The position numbers and the translations under genes are program-made. DNA of 64,000 nt from Paragorgia papillata. Its lineage: Eukaryota > Cnidaria > Anthozoa > Scleralcyonacea > Coralliidae. The stretch is from contig JAWNZC010000348.1 in the NCBI GenBank assembly GCA_035771165.1, positions 4,514,501 through 4,578,500 of the forward strand, read 5' to 3'. Shown piece after piece: positions 12,605-23,800 of this stretch; the first letter of the stretch is position 1, and each line of letters starts with the position of its first letter. Under the pieces are notes generated by a model. It did no database searches and had not been told where the DNA came from. It saw only the letters and a list, made by a program, of their open reading frames with translations.

Positions 12605-12742
12605 ATTACATGGTGGCTTGAAGATATGAATTTTATCTTCTCGTGGCAAAAACAATATTTTACTCATTCACTACGCTCATTCGTAAAATATTGTTTTTCC
12701 CTACTCAAAGATAAAATTCATATCTTCGCACCACCGTGTAAT
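12605..12742. mobile_element. Fold-back element, 138 bp
   Basis: The two halves pair almost completely: ATTACATGGTGGC, atgaattttatctt and aaaacaatattttac each have complementary partners, with a short gcgtagtgaa-type loop. It sits 20 bp from the next MITE. Confidence 0.72.
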
Positions 12743-12762
12743 ATCCTCTCTATATATCTTAA

Positions 12763-13062
12763 AGGTGACGTACAGTCCATTCTGCGAATGTACGAAACTA
12801 ATGTTTACATCTTTATTTACAAAAAATATACTGATACCTTATTCAAGATTGTAAGCTTTTCTTACTTCCTCTTCATTACTTGTACCCAAAACAAAACATT
12901 TTCAGAAGAAATCCGAAGAGATATCCTCGCCGAATCACTTGGTTTTCTGCCATGTTGCTCCTAAAGGTTTACATTGAGCTAAGTACTTCATGTAATTATC
13001 TACGAATGTCATGTTTTGGAGACCCCATGGCGGACATGCACAGAATGGACTGTACATCACCT
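12763..13062 (+). mobile_element. TTAA-flanked MITE family AGGTG...AGTCCGTTCTGCG, copy 2
   Basis: Exactly 300 bp with inverted ends AGGTGACGTACAGTCC and GGACTGTACATCACCT, and TTAA on both sides (12759-12762, 13063-13066). TTAA duplications point to piggyBac-like mobilisation. The length equals copy 3. Confidence 0.82.
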
Positions 13063-13261
13063 TTAATATACTGTACAAACGCCCCAGGTGAATAGTTAAA
13101 GATGTTATATGTTACTATAAATGTTAGAATGTTTGACAAAAATGACAAATGCTCACAATGATCTGACTTTGAGAAACAATTGTAGAACAGGAGTCTTGCT
13201 TTGTTGAAAGGCATTTTGGTATATTGTGTAGATAATCTGATTATAACACACACACCCCAAT

Positions 13262-13350
13262 ACCCCTCCCTCCCTAACATCCCTCCCTCCCTAACATCCC
13301 TCCCGCCCTCCCTAACATCCCTCCCTCCATAACATCCCTCCTCCCACTCC
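13262..13350. repeat. C-rich minisatellite, unit ccctccctaacat
   Basis: About six imperfect copies of tccctccctaacatc are present. The complementary strand is G-rich with runs of three, compatible with G-quadruplex formation (inference). Confidence 0.75.
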
Positions 13351-13542
13351 AGAGAAAGACAAGTTGTGTGCTGTTGTCTAGTACACCCCAGCTCCCAGAT
13401 ATTTTTTCAGGGTACTCGAGCATTGACCCACCACTTTTGGGTAAACAAAAATAGGTGCACATTGCATACATGTAACCTATTGATATACATATATTAACTC
13501 TAAGTGAGATTTTTTGAGCGATGCATTCACTAGTTTGTCTTT

Positions 13543-14270
13543 AAGGTAATTCCTCAGTTTTGCATTGCGCAGCTTTTCTGCACACAATTCTGCAATGCTA
13601 ATTCAAGATGTATCCAAGTTTTAATGATGAAAATACATAAAAATATCACTAAGGGGACTTAATTGTGGTTTTTGAAAAAAATTAAAAATTTGTTGCGTTG
13701 TTTCGCATATAGATGAAGTGATAGGGAAATGTCCCATGTTCAAGCTTTAACCTTGCGTAGCTTACGAAGACACTCGGGGTTTTTTCCAATTATTTATTTC
13801 CTCCACCAGCTTTACAGCATATATGAAAGAATGGAGAAAAAAACATTTCGAGAATTTGAAATATCGTACGTTTGTCGTTCTTACGGCTTCAAAAAAACAT
13901 GTAACAAGAAAGAATGTGGACATTCTTATATCGCAAAAATGTGTTTGTTAATTGTTATTTTCGTCAAATTTTCTTCCATTATTTGTTGCCACTAAACAGT
14001 TCATATATAAGTGCATCTAAAATATCAAATATTTTTCCAGTCAATATAAACTAAGTGCTTTTATGAAGGATTTTTTAAGATATCAAGGGTTAGCCCAAAT
14101 AGCTATAAATTGGCAAAACATCATGGTTTACTGGCAGCTGTATTTCTAAACGCGTTTGGTGACCCCAAATTTTTTTGTAATTTTACTATGAAGTGAACAT
14201 ATCATAAATTTTAATACTGGGGAGTTTCAGCAAATTTTCATTTCTGGAAGAATTACTGAGGAGTTACCCT
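13543..14270. mobile_element. TIR element, about 730 bp
   Basis: The ends are AAGGTAATTCCTCAGT and ACTGAGGAGTTACCCT. A plus-strand 88-residue frame inside (13732-13995) has no known domain. The family is unassigned. Confidence 0.62.
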
Positions 14271-14504
14271 GACAATTGAAATATGTAATCAATAATACAT
14301 GTAGATGCATATTTAGCATATGATTTTCAAAAGATTATGAGGGTGGAGAATGGGTCTAATACTGTTTCTACTGTACAGTAATTGTAATCTTCGTGTATAA
14401 TTTTTAGGTATTTTGCAAATGATGAAATAGTGGAACAAGTAAGTACTGCACCACATTTAAAAATTTTTTTAATCTATTTTTTAATACATGTATAGTTCTG
14501 TAAG

Positions 14505-14506
<2 letters not shown>

Positions 14507-14543
<37 letters not shown>
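14507..14543. repeat. (AT)n microsatellite
   Basis: About 18 AT units, abutting the next inverted-repeat element. Confidence 0.9.
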
Positions 14544-14546
<3 letters not shown>

Positions 14547-14957
14547 TATTAGATGTTTTGGTGTGTAGTATCGCTGTATATTTTTACGTGTTGTGCCGTA
14601 TACAACTGCTCTGATCAACAAACTTTACAAACAATCAAAATACAACAGTCAAAATACAAACAACGAGTAAAGATATACAGCGATACTACACACCAAAACA
14701 TCTAATAAGAGATTTATTATACAACTGCTCTGATCAACAATGTTTTATGGAAAAAGAAAACTTTAAAAAGGCCAGAGAAGTAGCGTGACCTGCACCACAA
14801 CAGAATAATAAGCATACATGAAGTAGTCTCCCGTGTGATAAATTTGATTGGCTAACAATCCAAATAAACAGTGCAAATAACTAACTATCCAAATATCGCT
14901 GTATATTTGCACTCATTTTTAGCGTTATTTGGACAGTTTTTAATGCAGTTGTATAAT
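14544..14957. mobile_element. Nested palindromic MITE pair
   Basis: 14544-14710 has inverted ends TCTTATTAGATGTTTTGGTG / CACCAAAACATCTAATAAGA, followed by gtagtatcgctgtata. The adjoining 14718-14957 segment has ends TTATACAACTGC and GCAGTTGTATAA. The phrase tacaactgctctgatcaaca occurs in both, so related elements have been duplicated or nested. Confidence 0.65.
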
Positions 14958-15662
14958 AATATATTTTATATACAATAATATATTGTTTTGATATAAATAA
15001 CTATAAAAGGAAACTAGTATAAATGGCGTAAAGGCAGATACTGTACAATTGTGATCTGAAGTATTCCGGTATTTCTAGGATCCCTAGGATTGCATTTTTC
15101 TATTTCGGATACCACCGTTCTTTCAAAGGTGAAAATTTGTTATAAAAAAGTCAGTATCATAATAATTTGGATCATTGAGAAAAAATAAGAATACAACAGC
15201 TGCTTAAAGCAGTCCATGATGATATAGAGGCCAAGACAGCCATTTGAGTGTACTGAAATGTCAGGCGTACCTGTGTGGACGGTTAACGGTTGATTTCATA
15301 TCACTTTACCGCCTTGTGTTGAACGTGGCAACTACTTTTCTGAATGGGTTGTCGGTTATCCAGTCGGAAGAAACTTTGATTCAGAGTTCGCAATTTGATT
15401 GGATAACTGACAACTGTGGTTACAAGGAAGTTGTCAATTTTAGAACTGAAGGGTATTTCTTGCATTTTAAAGGCCTATTTTCGATTTTCGAAAAAATATG
15501 TACATACTTTATACACTTTGAGTTGTCCTCTCTCAGTTCGAGTGAAAACAAGATGCATTTTAATCAAGTCAGAGCTTTTGGCCTACATTTATATTTATTT
15601 TTTTATTTAATTGATAATTAGCATCACTCTAATTTAGTAGTGTTTTGGAAATAGCAAAACGA
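14958..15662. other. No supported gene; one unrecognised 125-residue open frame
   Basis: The plus-strand frame at 15244-15621 has no domain, signal peptide or splice evidence that I can recognise, and an AT-rich, Phe/Leu-heavy composition. I treat it as chance. Confidence 0.4.
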
Positions 15663-15913
15663 AATTGACGGTACCGAAAAAGATGGCCGCGGTACATTTA
15701 ACCACAATGCTTTGCGACCTCAAATCAGTTCAGATACCAACTAAACATTGTTTATCATGTTAAAATGGATTAAGTAAGCAAGAACTTCATTCCTACCAAA
15801 GTTGATCTTTTTAAAACCATATCTTCCGATAATTGTGCAAGAAACAATATATACTGTGTCCAAAGGATTGTGGTTAAATGTACAAGTCGCCATCTTTTTC
15901 TGTACGGTCAATT
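15663..15913. mobile_element. MITE family AATTGACGGTAC, copy 1
   Basis: The inverted ends are AATTGACGGTACCG and CTGTACGGTCAATT. The inner arms are aaaagatggc and tttaaccacaat. An inverted second copy is at about 18485-18712. Confidence 0.75.
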
Positions 15914-17476
15914 GTGGTGGACTGCCGAGATTTTTAGTAACAAACTACTGACGTTTCCAGTGGAGGACTTCATCAGAGTAAAAGAAAAACGTTGAGTTGC
16001 TAACTCGTATGCAGTTGTCTTTGTATCGTTTAACGTCTATGCACGCCTGTCTTAGAATCGTAATAAGGGGGAGTTTGAAGGCACAGCGGGAAATTGAGTT
16101 ATGTGTTTTTCTACGGTGCATTATGGGATTGATCAAACATTTCATTAGGCACTACAAACCCACTATGTTTTACTATATGATAAAGGGCTCCGCTTAAAAC
16201 GTCAATATTTTGTTTCTAGAAATCTCTGTAGTTCTCTACCTTTTCGCTTTGCTTAATTCATGTGTAAATTAATTATTCTATTTTAATTATCATATCTCTA
16301 TAGCTTGCAAATACACCAATAGTTCGACGAGGAGCTCAGCTCACCCATTATGTATACCAACAAGGTACAGTATACACTTTTTACAGTATACAATGTTAGT
16401 CGATTTTTTCCAGAAAAATTACAGGGTCTCATCAGTGTGCTCATAGGGTGTTGTATACGGAATGACAGCATGTTAGTCGTTGGTTGCGTGTCCAACACCC
16501 CCATTGTGCAGTGGGCTCGTATGCCGTATTTAAATTGGAATGTTAAGCCATATTTGAAAAGCTTGGGCATGGCTCTGGAGGAAAACCGATCTTTTTTGGC
16601 GAAAAAGGACAGAGACTGGTAGAAATTCACTTCCTTCTTTTCTATATTATCCTTTAAAGATTTTATAAGCATGTTACTGTATTTGAAGATTGCCTGCCTG
16701 AAATTCATTCAAGTTTTGCATTGTCTGGACAGATTAGATTGCTCTTGTTTCAGTGTTTGTTGTTGGCGTATGGCCTTACTACTGTAGTTTCCTTAAAGCC
16801 AAATGACGTTTTAGTGATGTCATGGTATTTGGACTAGTAGTGACTTTTTCAGCATAGCCACAGCCCATTCTTTATAGAAAGGGGGGGTCTTGTCACGAGT
16901 TCACAGATACTTTTTTGGCATTTCACGAATCACAAAAAGTAAAATAGGCATCTTCACGACGTTTTTAACAGTTCAATCACGGGACAATATTGCTCTAAAG
17001 CACGATTCACAAAGCTCAAAAATAGCCAATCACGGGTTCACGAAAATACCCTTGCCCCCCCCTCTTTATATAGCGTTTTCTACGTTTCTCACGCAGTATC
17101 CTCTTGGGAATATATATATAGCCATGCGTACCGTAGGCGTAAGAAAGTGTTCTCGGAGCTAAGTTTCTGATTGTTGGTATTATATTGCTATAGGAGTGAA
17201 AAAATTAAATGATGTCACAAGGGCAAGTCACGTTTCAAAGAATCAAACAACAGTGAACAGACAATCGTCACTTTCTTCATTTGCAAAAACATTTGCCAGA
17301 AACTTACAGAAAGAAATTGACAAGGAGATGAAAAAATAGCAATAACTGCTCCATACAGTATATTGTAAATTATTTTTGCAAATTATTATATAACTAAAAG
17401 AAATAAATCTGGTTTGGAAGGTCGGTATATTTTCAACGCGGTACACACTGAAGATATGTTAAAAGTGCACGGATCT
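15914..17476. other. No gene seen; fragments of repeats
   Basis: 16878-17078 is bounded by agaaagggggggtcttg and cttgcccccccctctttat, suggesting an inverted-end repeat. The rest shows nothing I can support. Confidence 0.4.
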
Positions 17477-17480
17477 TTAA

Positions 17481-17780
17481 AGGTGCTGTCCAGTCCGTTC
17501 TGCGCATGATCCGCATCTTTGTTTATCGGGACCCTCAAACATGACATTCGTAGATAATTACATGAAGTACTCAGCTCAATGTAAACCGTTCGAAGCGATT
17601 CGGTGAGGATATCTCTTCGGATTTCTTCTATTTCTTCTGAAAATGTTTTGTTTTGGGTACAAGTAATGAAGAGGAAGCAAGAAAAGCTTACAATCTTCAA
17701 TAAGGTATCAGTAAATATTTTTATAAACGAAGAAGTAAACATTAGTTTCGTACATGCGCAGAACGGACTGGACAGCACCT
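17481..17780 (-). mobile_element. TTAA-flanked MITE family AGGTG...AGTCCGTTCTGCG, copy 3 (inverted)
   Basis: 300 bp with ends AGGTGCTGTCCAGTCC and GGACTGGACAGCACCT and TTAA on both sides (17477-17480, 17781-17784). It is the best preserved of three copies, with near-perfect terminal symmetry. Confidence 0.86.
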
Positions 17781-17804
17781 TTAACTTTATTGAAATTTAA
17801 ATAG

Positions 17805-18200
17805 CATAGTTAGGCGACTGAATCCAAACGATTATGATATACAGATCGTTTTCATGTGACGTCACGGCGGCCATATTGTTGTACCGAAACAATGAAATGG
17901 CGGCCGTATTGGTGTACCATCTTTATCCTATGGGAATCTAGATCGATTCTTATTCAAACATTTCGTATTGTTTCACCACACCAATGAGGCCACCGATCAA
18001 GCGAGTACGATACACTGGCTAATTCTTCATTGTACAAAATGCAATTTACATAAAGGTGAACAAAAACTCAAAAACATAGAACAAAGACATGCACTGGCCT
18101 TTCAAACCATGTGTATTCAAACCATGTGTATTCACCAGTAACTAGTTGTGAATATAGACTTTCATAATGGCGACTACTGTAGTTTGAATATTCTTTTATA
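17805..18200. repeat. Dispersed repeat shared with 31555-31740
   Basis: The blocks gaatccaaacg, aatgcaatttacataaa.gtgaacaaaaac, aaacataga.caa..gac and ttcaaaccatgt recur in order at 31570-31730. Boundaries are not resolved. Confidence 0.5.
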
Positions 18201-18484
18201 TGCATTATAATAAGCCTTTCTATCCTCTTTTGTCTGTCATTCAAAAGAATATTTGTTTTATGACGAGGCTAGGAAGACTAATTTAGATGGTGGTCTATAT
18301 AGCCGCATAAATTTTGTAGTGGGCGAAAAAGCACTTGACATTAAATAGCCAATTTGTCAGACCACGGGCCAGCCACTTTCACCTTCTGTTAATACTCCTT
18401 CCACTTCAAAAAGTAAATTTCTGTCATGGATACAATAATTATACAGAATAGACCTTCTCATGGTTAGATGCTAGCTAGCGAAAC

Positions 18485-18712
18485 AGATGGCGACTTGTAC
18501 ATTTAACCACAATCCTTTGCGCACAGTATATATTCTTTCTTGCAGAATTATCGTAAGATACGGTTTTAAAACGATCAATTTTTGTAGGAATGAAGTTCTT
18601 GCTTAATCAATCCATGTTAGTATGATAAACAATGTTTAGTTGTTATTTGAACTGATTTGAGGTCGCAAAGCATTATGGTTAAATGTACCGCCGCCATCTT
18701 TTTAGGCACGAT
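18485..18712. mobile_element. MITE family AATTGACGGTAC, copy 2 (inverted, ends decayed)
   Basis: It contains gatggcgacttgtacattta, aaccacaatcctttgcg and, at the other end, aaagcattatggttaaatg, matching copy 1 in reverse order. The outermost bases are diverged. Confidence 0.7.
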
Positions 18713-19526
18713 TACTGTAATTAATTTTAATGGCATACACTTAATCTGAGACAACGGTGAATTTGGGGCACATATGACATGCCACTGACTTCTTTTAAAT
18801 TATCCGCTGTTTTGTGACAAGGATATGTAATGTGTAATTATTTAAAAAAATAATTACATAAAAATAAATAATACATCGTATAAAAAATAAAAATAAAAAC
18901 GTGTTTCCGCAAATTTTCGCTTGCTAATACAATGTCACCATGACATCGTGATAAAAAAATTTGAATCCGGGATATGTATCACTGGTTGAATATTGTTCTT
19001 CCGGGTGACTTAATACGCCTCGGCCATCTGTGCGGTGGTCGTCTTGCAAATGACAGTATGTCACCATTGTCTGATGTGACAACGAGAGCTTGCTGACGTC
19101 GATCGCGATAGTTATGACTTGATTGTTCTCCAGACCTTTGCGCCATAACTCCACCATTGGATGCTCTCTGGGATTTTCTTTGCTTCTTAACACACCGAGC
19201 TGTCAGCCTGTGCAGGAGGGGGAGATCTTTAGGGTTCTTGTTTTCTTATTGTTTTTAACGACTTTTAATAACCACCTATATATATATATATATACATATA
19301 TATACATATATATACCTGATGATCCCGTTTAGGGTGAAACCTCTGGTAGCGAAGACTTTAAGGTAAAATTATACTTCATACTTTGTATTTTGCTCTATCT
19401 ATATATGGTATTGAGCACTCTGACATTTCGTGAACCAAAACTCACTTATATATACATATATATCCTCCTATGTATGCTCCTTCACTTCGGTGTTGTTGAG
19501 CACTCTGTGAAGTTGCCGTGGGTACC
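18713..19526. other. No gene seen; TA-rich microsatellite
   Basis: 19278-19314 is an interrupted (TA)n/(TATATACA)n run. No coding signal. Confidence 0.5.
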
Positions 19527-19528
19527 TA

Positions 19529-19907
19529 TTAGGGACCTTAAGATCTACGACGTCAACCTCAACGACGACGTCCTTTAAACAAAATAATTATTTTTGCAAA
19601 ACAAAGAGAATGAATAATTTTTTGTCCAAGAGTAATCTCAACACCGTCCTCGTTCTTTATACAACGCCACTTAGAGCATTTTCACGTCTTCAGGACGACG
19701 TCAACGGCCAAACGATGAGAACTGCTGCTTGAGATTGACTTCAATACGGACACTACAATCATTTTAGCAGTGCTGGGGCGTTTTGGAAGACATTAAACTA
19801 GCTTCAAATATCAAATATAATACTCAGTTAACCGTGACTTCTTTAAATTGTAAAACGTAACTTGCCGTTTTAACCGCCGTCGCGTCCTAGCATCTTAAGG
19901 TCCCTAA
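19529..19907. mobile_element. TA-flanked MITE, ends TTAGGGACCTTAAGAT
   Basis: The inverted ends are TTAGGGACCTTAAGAT and ATCTTAAGGTCCCTAA with TA on both sides. Interior words gagcattttcacgt and gacgacg also occur near 31850, indicating a relative there. Confidence 0.75.
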
Positions 19908-20074
19908 TAGCGATAATGCAACGCTCACTACCCTTGTGGAAGTTTGAGCACTCTGGGCCCATGCGCACTTCACGCTATCTGGGTGTATTTCGCCGATGCT
20001 TTCCCACATGCGGTTGTCACCGACGATCGCATGTGTATAAGTAATTGGTGAAATTCATTCATGTCTGTAGCTTG

Positions 20075-20078
<4 letters not shown>

Positions 20079-20127
<49 letters not shown>

Positions 20128-20142
20128 GATATATATATATAT
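20079..20142. repeat. (AT)n microsatellite
   Basis: A long AT run is interrupted once by ggcg. It explains the TYR/ILE-rich open frames across it. Confidence 0.9.
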
Positions 20143-20485
20143 GGCGCACAAAACACGTGTGAGTGACCCACTCTGGTAACGAATCGCAAGGACGTATGGT
20201 AATTTTGTGGTAATATTTCCCATAATAAAAAGCGCCTCTCCGTCTTAATTTGCGGCTCATGCTCCATCAATAGAAAAAAAAACCAAGGCGTCTGGGTACG
20301 CGAGGCAGCTGAAGATGGCAACCGCACAAAATGACCCAGGACAATCAGAATGTAACAGAAATACTGGTGTATATACTGTATACTACAGTGTACAGTAGTC
20401 CTTTGAAATGGGAAGAAAATGAAATATACGTGAATAGGCTATGAAAGTACAGCATATGATACTCGAATTCTTACAGATTTTAATT

Positions 20486-20491
20486 TTTATT
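20486..20491 (-). terminator. Candidate polyadenylation signal of LASP copy A
   Basis: The plus-strand TTTATT reads AATAAA on the gene strand, 176 nt downstream of the stop codon. It is an inference from position only; other A/T-rich hexamers are nearby. Confidence 0.4.
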
Positions 20492-20666
20492 ATCAAGAAC
20501 ATATATTTGGTGTCCAAACTTTAAAGAAAACCTACATAATCGATCACCATAATGGATCTTTTTTCCCAATAGCATCTAATTTGATTTTTAATTTTCTTAA
20601 AACATACAATTACTATATATTGTTTGGATACAATTCAATACACCACTGAGATGTGCTGTTCAGTTT

Positions 20667-20840
20667 TTAGACTTTCTCGACATAGTTTGAAGGTAGCATG
20701 CCTTGTTCTCCTGTCCTCGCGTTTACACCTTGCATCCAGCCCTCCCCAACAATCTCAGCATTTGTAACGATATCTCCTTCCTTCAAAGAAATTTCATCAG
20801 CATCTGCTTTTTCATAATCATATATTGCCCTGTATCGTTC
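20667..20840 (-). CDS. LASP1-like: LASP copy A exon 6 (SH3 domain and stop)
   Basis: The 174-nt exon encodes the whole SH3 domain: [43 protein letters not shown], then TAA at 20669-20667. ALYDY-type, acidic RT-loop, W and SNYV ligand-groove motifs are all present. A minus-strand AATAAA lies about 180 nt past the stop. Confidence 0.93.
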   Translation of the reverse strand, partial: ERYRAIYDYEKADADEISLKEGDIVTNAEIVGEGWMQGVNARTGEQGMLPSNYVEKV

Positions 20841-23800
20841 CTACAGGAAAGCAAAGAAACTTTTAAGCATGCGGAGTATAACGTTTCCGAGAATACAGTA
20901 CATAAGTTATAATGGGTCTGGAAACTCAGCAAAAGTCTTTGTTCTATCTTCTTGTTCAAATATATGCAAACTTGTGCACAGTGAGGGGAATGTTTGATAT
21001 AATGATCATAAAGCAATCATCCAATAGCAGCGTTTAGGTTCAATCACTCAACCATGTTATTTAAATATTAATGAGAGAAAAACAAGTTTTGTGCAGTGTG
21101 CACGCTGAGGACCGTCTCAACATAAAATCACAGCTCATTATAGGTGCTTTGAAGTTTGGCAAGTTTCCAGACCATATACCTTGATTGACTTCGTTCCGCA
21201 GTAGTACTATTTTATATAACCATGATGGCCCGTCAATGCCTGAGGGTCGGGGGTGTTCAATCAAATGAATAGTAGTTTCACAGTTGATACTATGGAAATC
21301 GCCGAATTGCAACGAACTGCAACGACATTTGCTGAAAGTTTTAAAAATACATCTGAAATTATTAACGTGGCAATAGAAGTGTTTCTAAAATATTGTTGCA
21401 ATTGAGTTCCTCAACCTAACCAATGTATTTGATGAAATTTGTTGGAAATTTCCTGTTTTTAATTTGATTGGTTTCTGAACAACCAAAAGGAAATATGATT
21501 ATTAGTCAAGGCAGGAAGTTGTTCAACGAACTTCATGAAAATGAATTGATCAGAAAGAACACTTTTATTGATAGTACTGAAGACGCATGTTGTCAATAGC
21601 ATATCCTTTAAAATCAGCAATAAACATTTTCTCAGGTAATGATCGTCTTTTTTTTTCTCCGTATTTCAAAATTTGCTGATGTGGGCGGGGTAGCGATATG
21701 AATTTTTCACTTCATCCACAGCCCGACGATTTCCGAAATATCAAGATTTTTTAGTAAAGACTGTAATATAATCATTGGCTATATAAGAATGTCTTCAGCT
21801 TGAAGATGTTAAAGTTTCAGTTGCTTTTGCTCTACAAGCTGTCGTAAGTAGTTCAATTCAGAAAACTCTGAGCTCTAAGATGGAACTTCAACCCACAACC
21901 TAGCCTGGTACCCTGGCCCAAATCAAAGAATATGGGCCAGGTATAACCACTAAAGACTTCTGCTTTCCTATTGGTTGAAATTTCGCGCATTTTTAGTGGC
22001 TATGAGTAAAACTGCAATCGTCATAAGTGGATTTAGCCCTGATGACGCGAGAATGGAATTACCACTAAAGACTTCTGCTTTCCTATTGGTTGAAATTTCG
22101 CGCATTTTTAGTGGCTATGGGTAAAACTGCAATCGTCATAAGTGGATTTAGCCCTGATGACGCGAGAATGGAATTACCACTAAAGACTTCTGCTTTCCTA
22201 TTGGTTGAAATTTCGCGCATTTTTAGTGGCTATGGGTAAAACTGCAATCGTCATAAGTGGATTTAGCCCTGATGACGCGAGAATGAAATTAGTGGTTGCC
22301 TGGCCCATATTTCTTTTGAAATTGGGCCAGGGTACCCACAACCTTCCGCTAGCCGGATGCTCTAACCATTGAGCCGTCACGTCTGGAGCTCAAAGTTTTC
22401 TGAGTTTAATAACTACTTACGACAGCTTGTACAGCAAAGACAACTGAAACTTTATAATGCCTATAGTTGGTTAACATGCACACATGATATATAATTAACA
22501 AATAGATTCCATTTTGCCGTTGTCTGTTCAGTTATAGATGCACAGATGACGTCACAACGTGGTAAGAACAAAAAAGTGGCCCACGAGACGCAGTCGAGTG
22601 GGTCACTGATGTTCTTACCACGTTGTGACGTCTTCTGTGCATCTATAACTGAACAGACAACAAAAAAAATGGAATCTATTTGTTTTATACAATAAAAATT
22701 TAAAAGGTTTTTGTTGAAACTCTTGCCGGATTTTGGGCCATGAAGAAGGAAAAAAGCAAGTCAGCTGACGTGATCTGACGTGACCATGTGTCTGTCCTCT
22801 AATAGATCATGGCCAACAACAAATGAAAACACGCATAGCAACCAGGGTATTGTATAAACACCATTAAACCACCGGTCTTACCTGAATTGGAGGAGGCTGG
22901 CTAACTGGTGCAGGGGGTGCGGCTATTGGCACATCGACATGTACTGGTGCCATAGTTTGAGCAGCTGGTGGAGATTGAGGTGGTGGAGAATAACTATGGG
23001 TACTCTGAGCTGTTGGAAAACAAAAGAAGAGCAACTTATACATAAAGATTATCATAATTGTTATAAAACAACTTGAAAAATGGAAGTTGAGTTTCCGCTC
23101 GACTTTGTACACATTTTTTTAAACAATGATTCAGTCCTGTCATTTCTGTTTCAAAGTGACTCGACGCCTTATGCTGTTACAGCTTGCAAGCATTCAGCCT
23201 CGTACTCCTATTCACTCAATGCTTACACACTTTACGCTTTAATACACACCTTTACACTCTTTTACTCTTCACAAAGCGCAATGAGGCAGCTCTATTATAG
23301 TCTTAGCTATTGTGTTCTTAAGGTGCTAGCTCCAGATTATGCTCCAGTTTAGGGTGATTGCCAGCGCAATTCCCAATTAAGGATATATAGTTGCATATTT
23401 CATTCAATGGCTCATCATGCATTAGTTAACAAGTTGATGTTAGCCCAGAGAAAGAAGTTTCATGCTTTCAGGGCTGCAAATTACTGTCGGACATCGGACA
23501 ATGTCCGACCAAATTTGGCAAATGTCAGAACAAAACCAAATTGTCATCGGACAGTGTCCGTGCAAATAAAATATATTGTCTGATCAAGAAATTCGGCTTT
23601 ATGATGTTGAAAGAGAAACTTCTCTTTTTGAGAGAAAAATCCCGATTTCCTTTCGTAATTCTATTGACTAGATTGAGCATGTTTGAATTTTAAATCTTCC
23701 GTAACTGAATCAGTCTTCTGAGAGAAACTGATAGTATTTAATTACTCTGGTATGTATAAGTATAACACACGCACACCATGCTAAACAGACGAGTCAGACG

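Noticed and set aside
12536..12964. 142-residue plus-strand frame
   Set aside because: It runs across a fold-back element and a TTAA-flanked MITE, so it is chance coding.
13729..13995. 88-residue frame in a TIR element as a transposase
   Set aside because: No catalytic motif or zinc finger pattern is visible; it is too short and composition-biased.
15244..15621. 125-residue open frame
   Set aside because: No recognisable domain, and AT-rich composition gives Phe/Leu bias. It lies between MITEs with no splice or polyadenylation support.
16298..16708. 136-residue minus-strand frame
   Set aside because: No domain or repeat-protein match; a shadow frame exists on the other strand.
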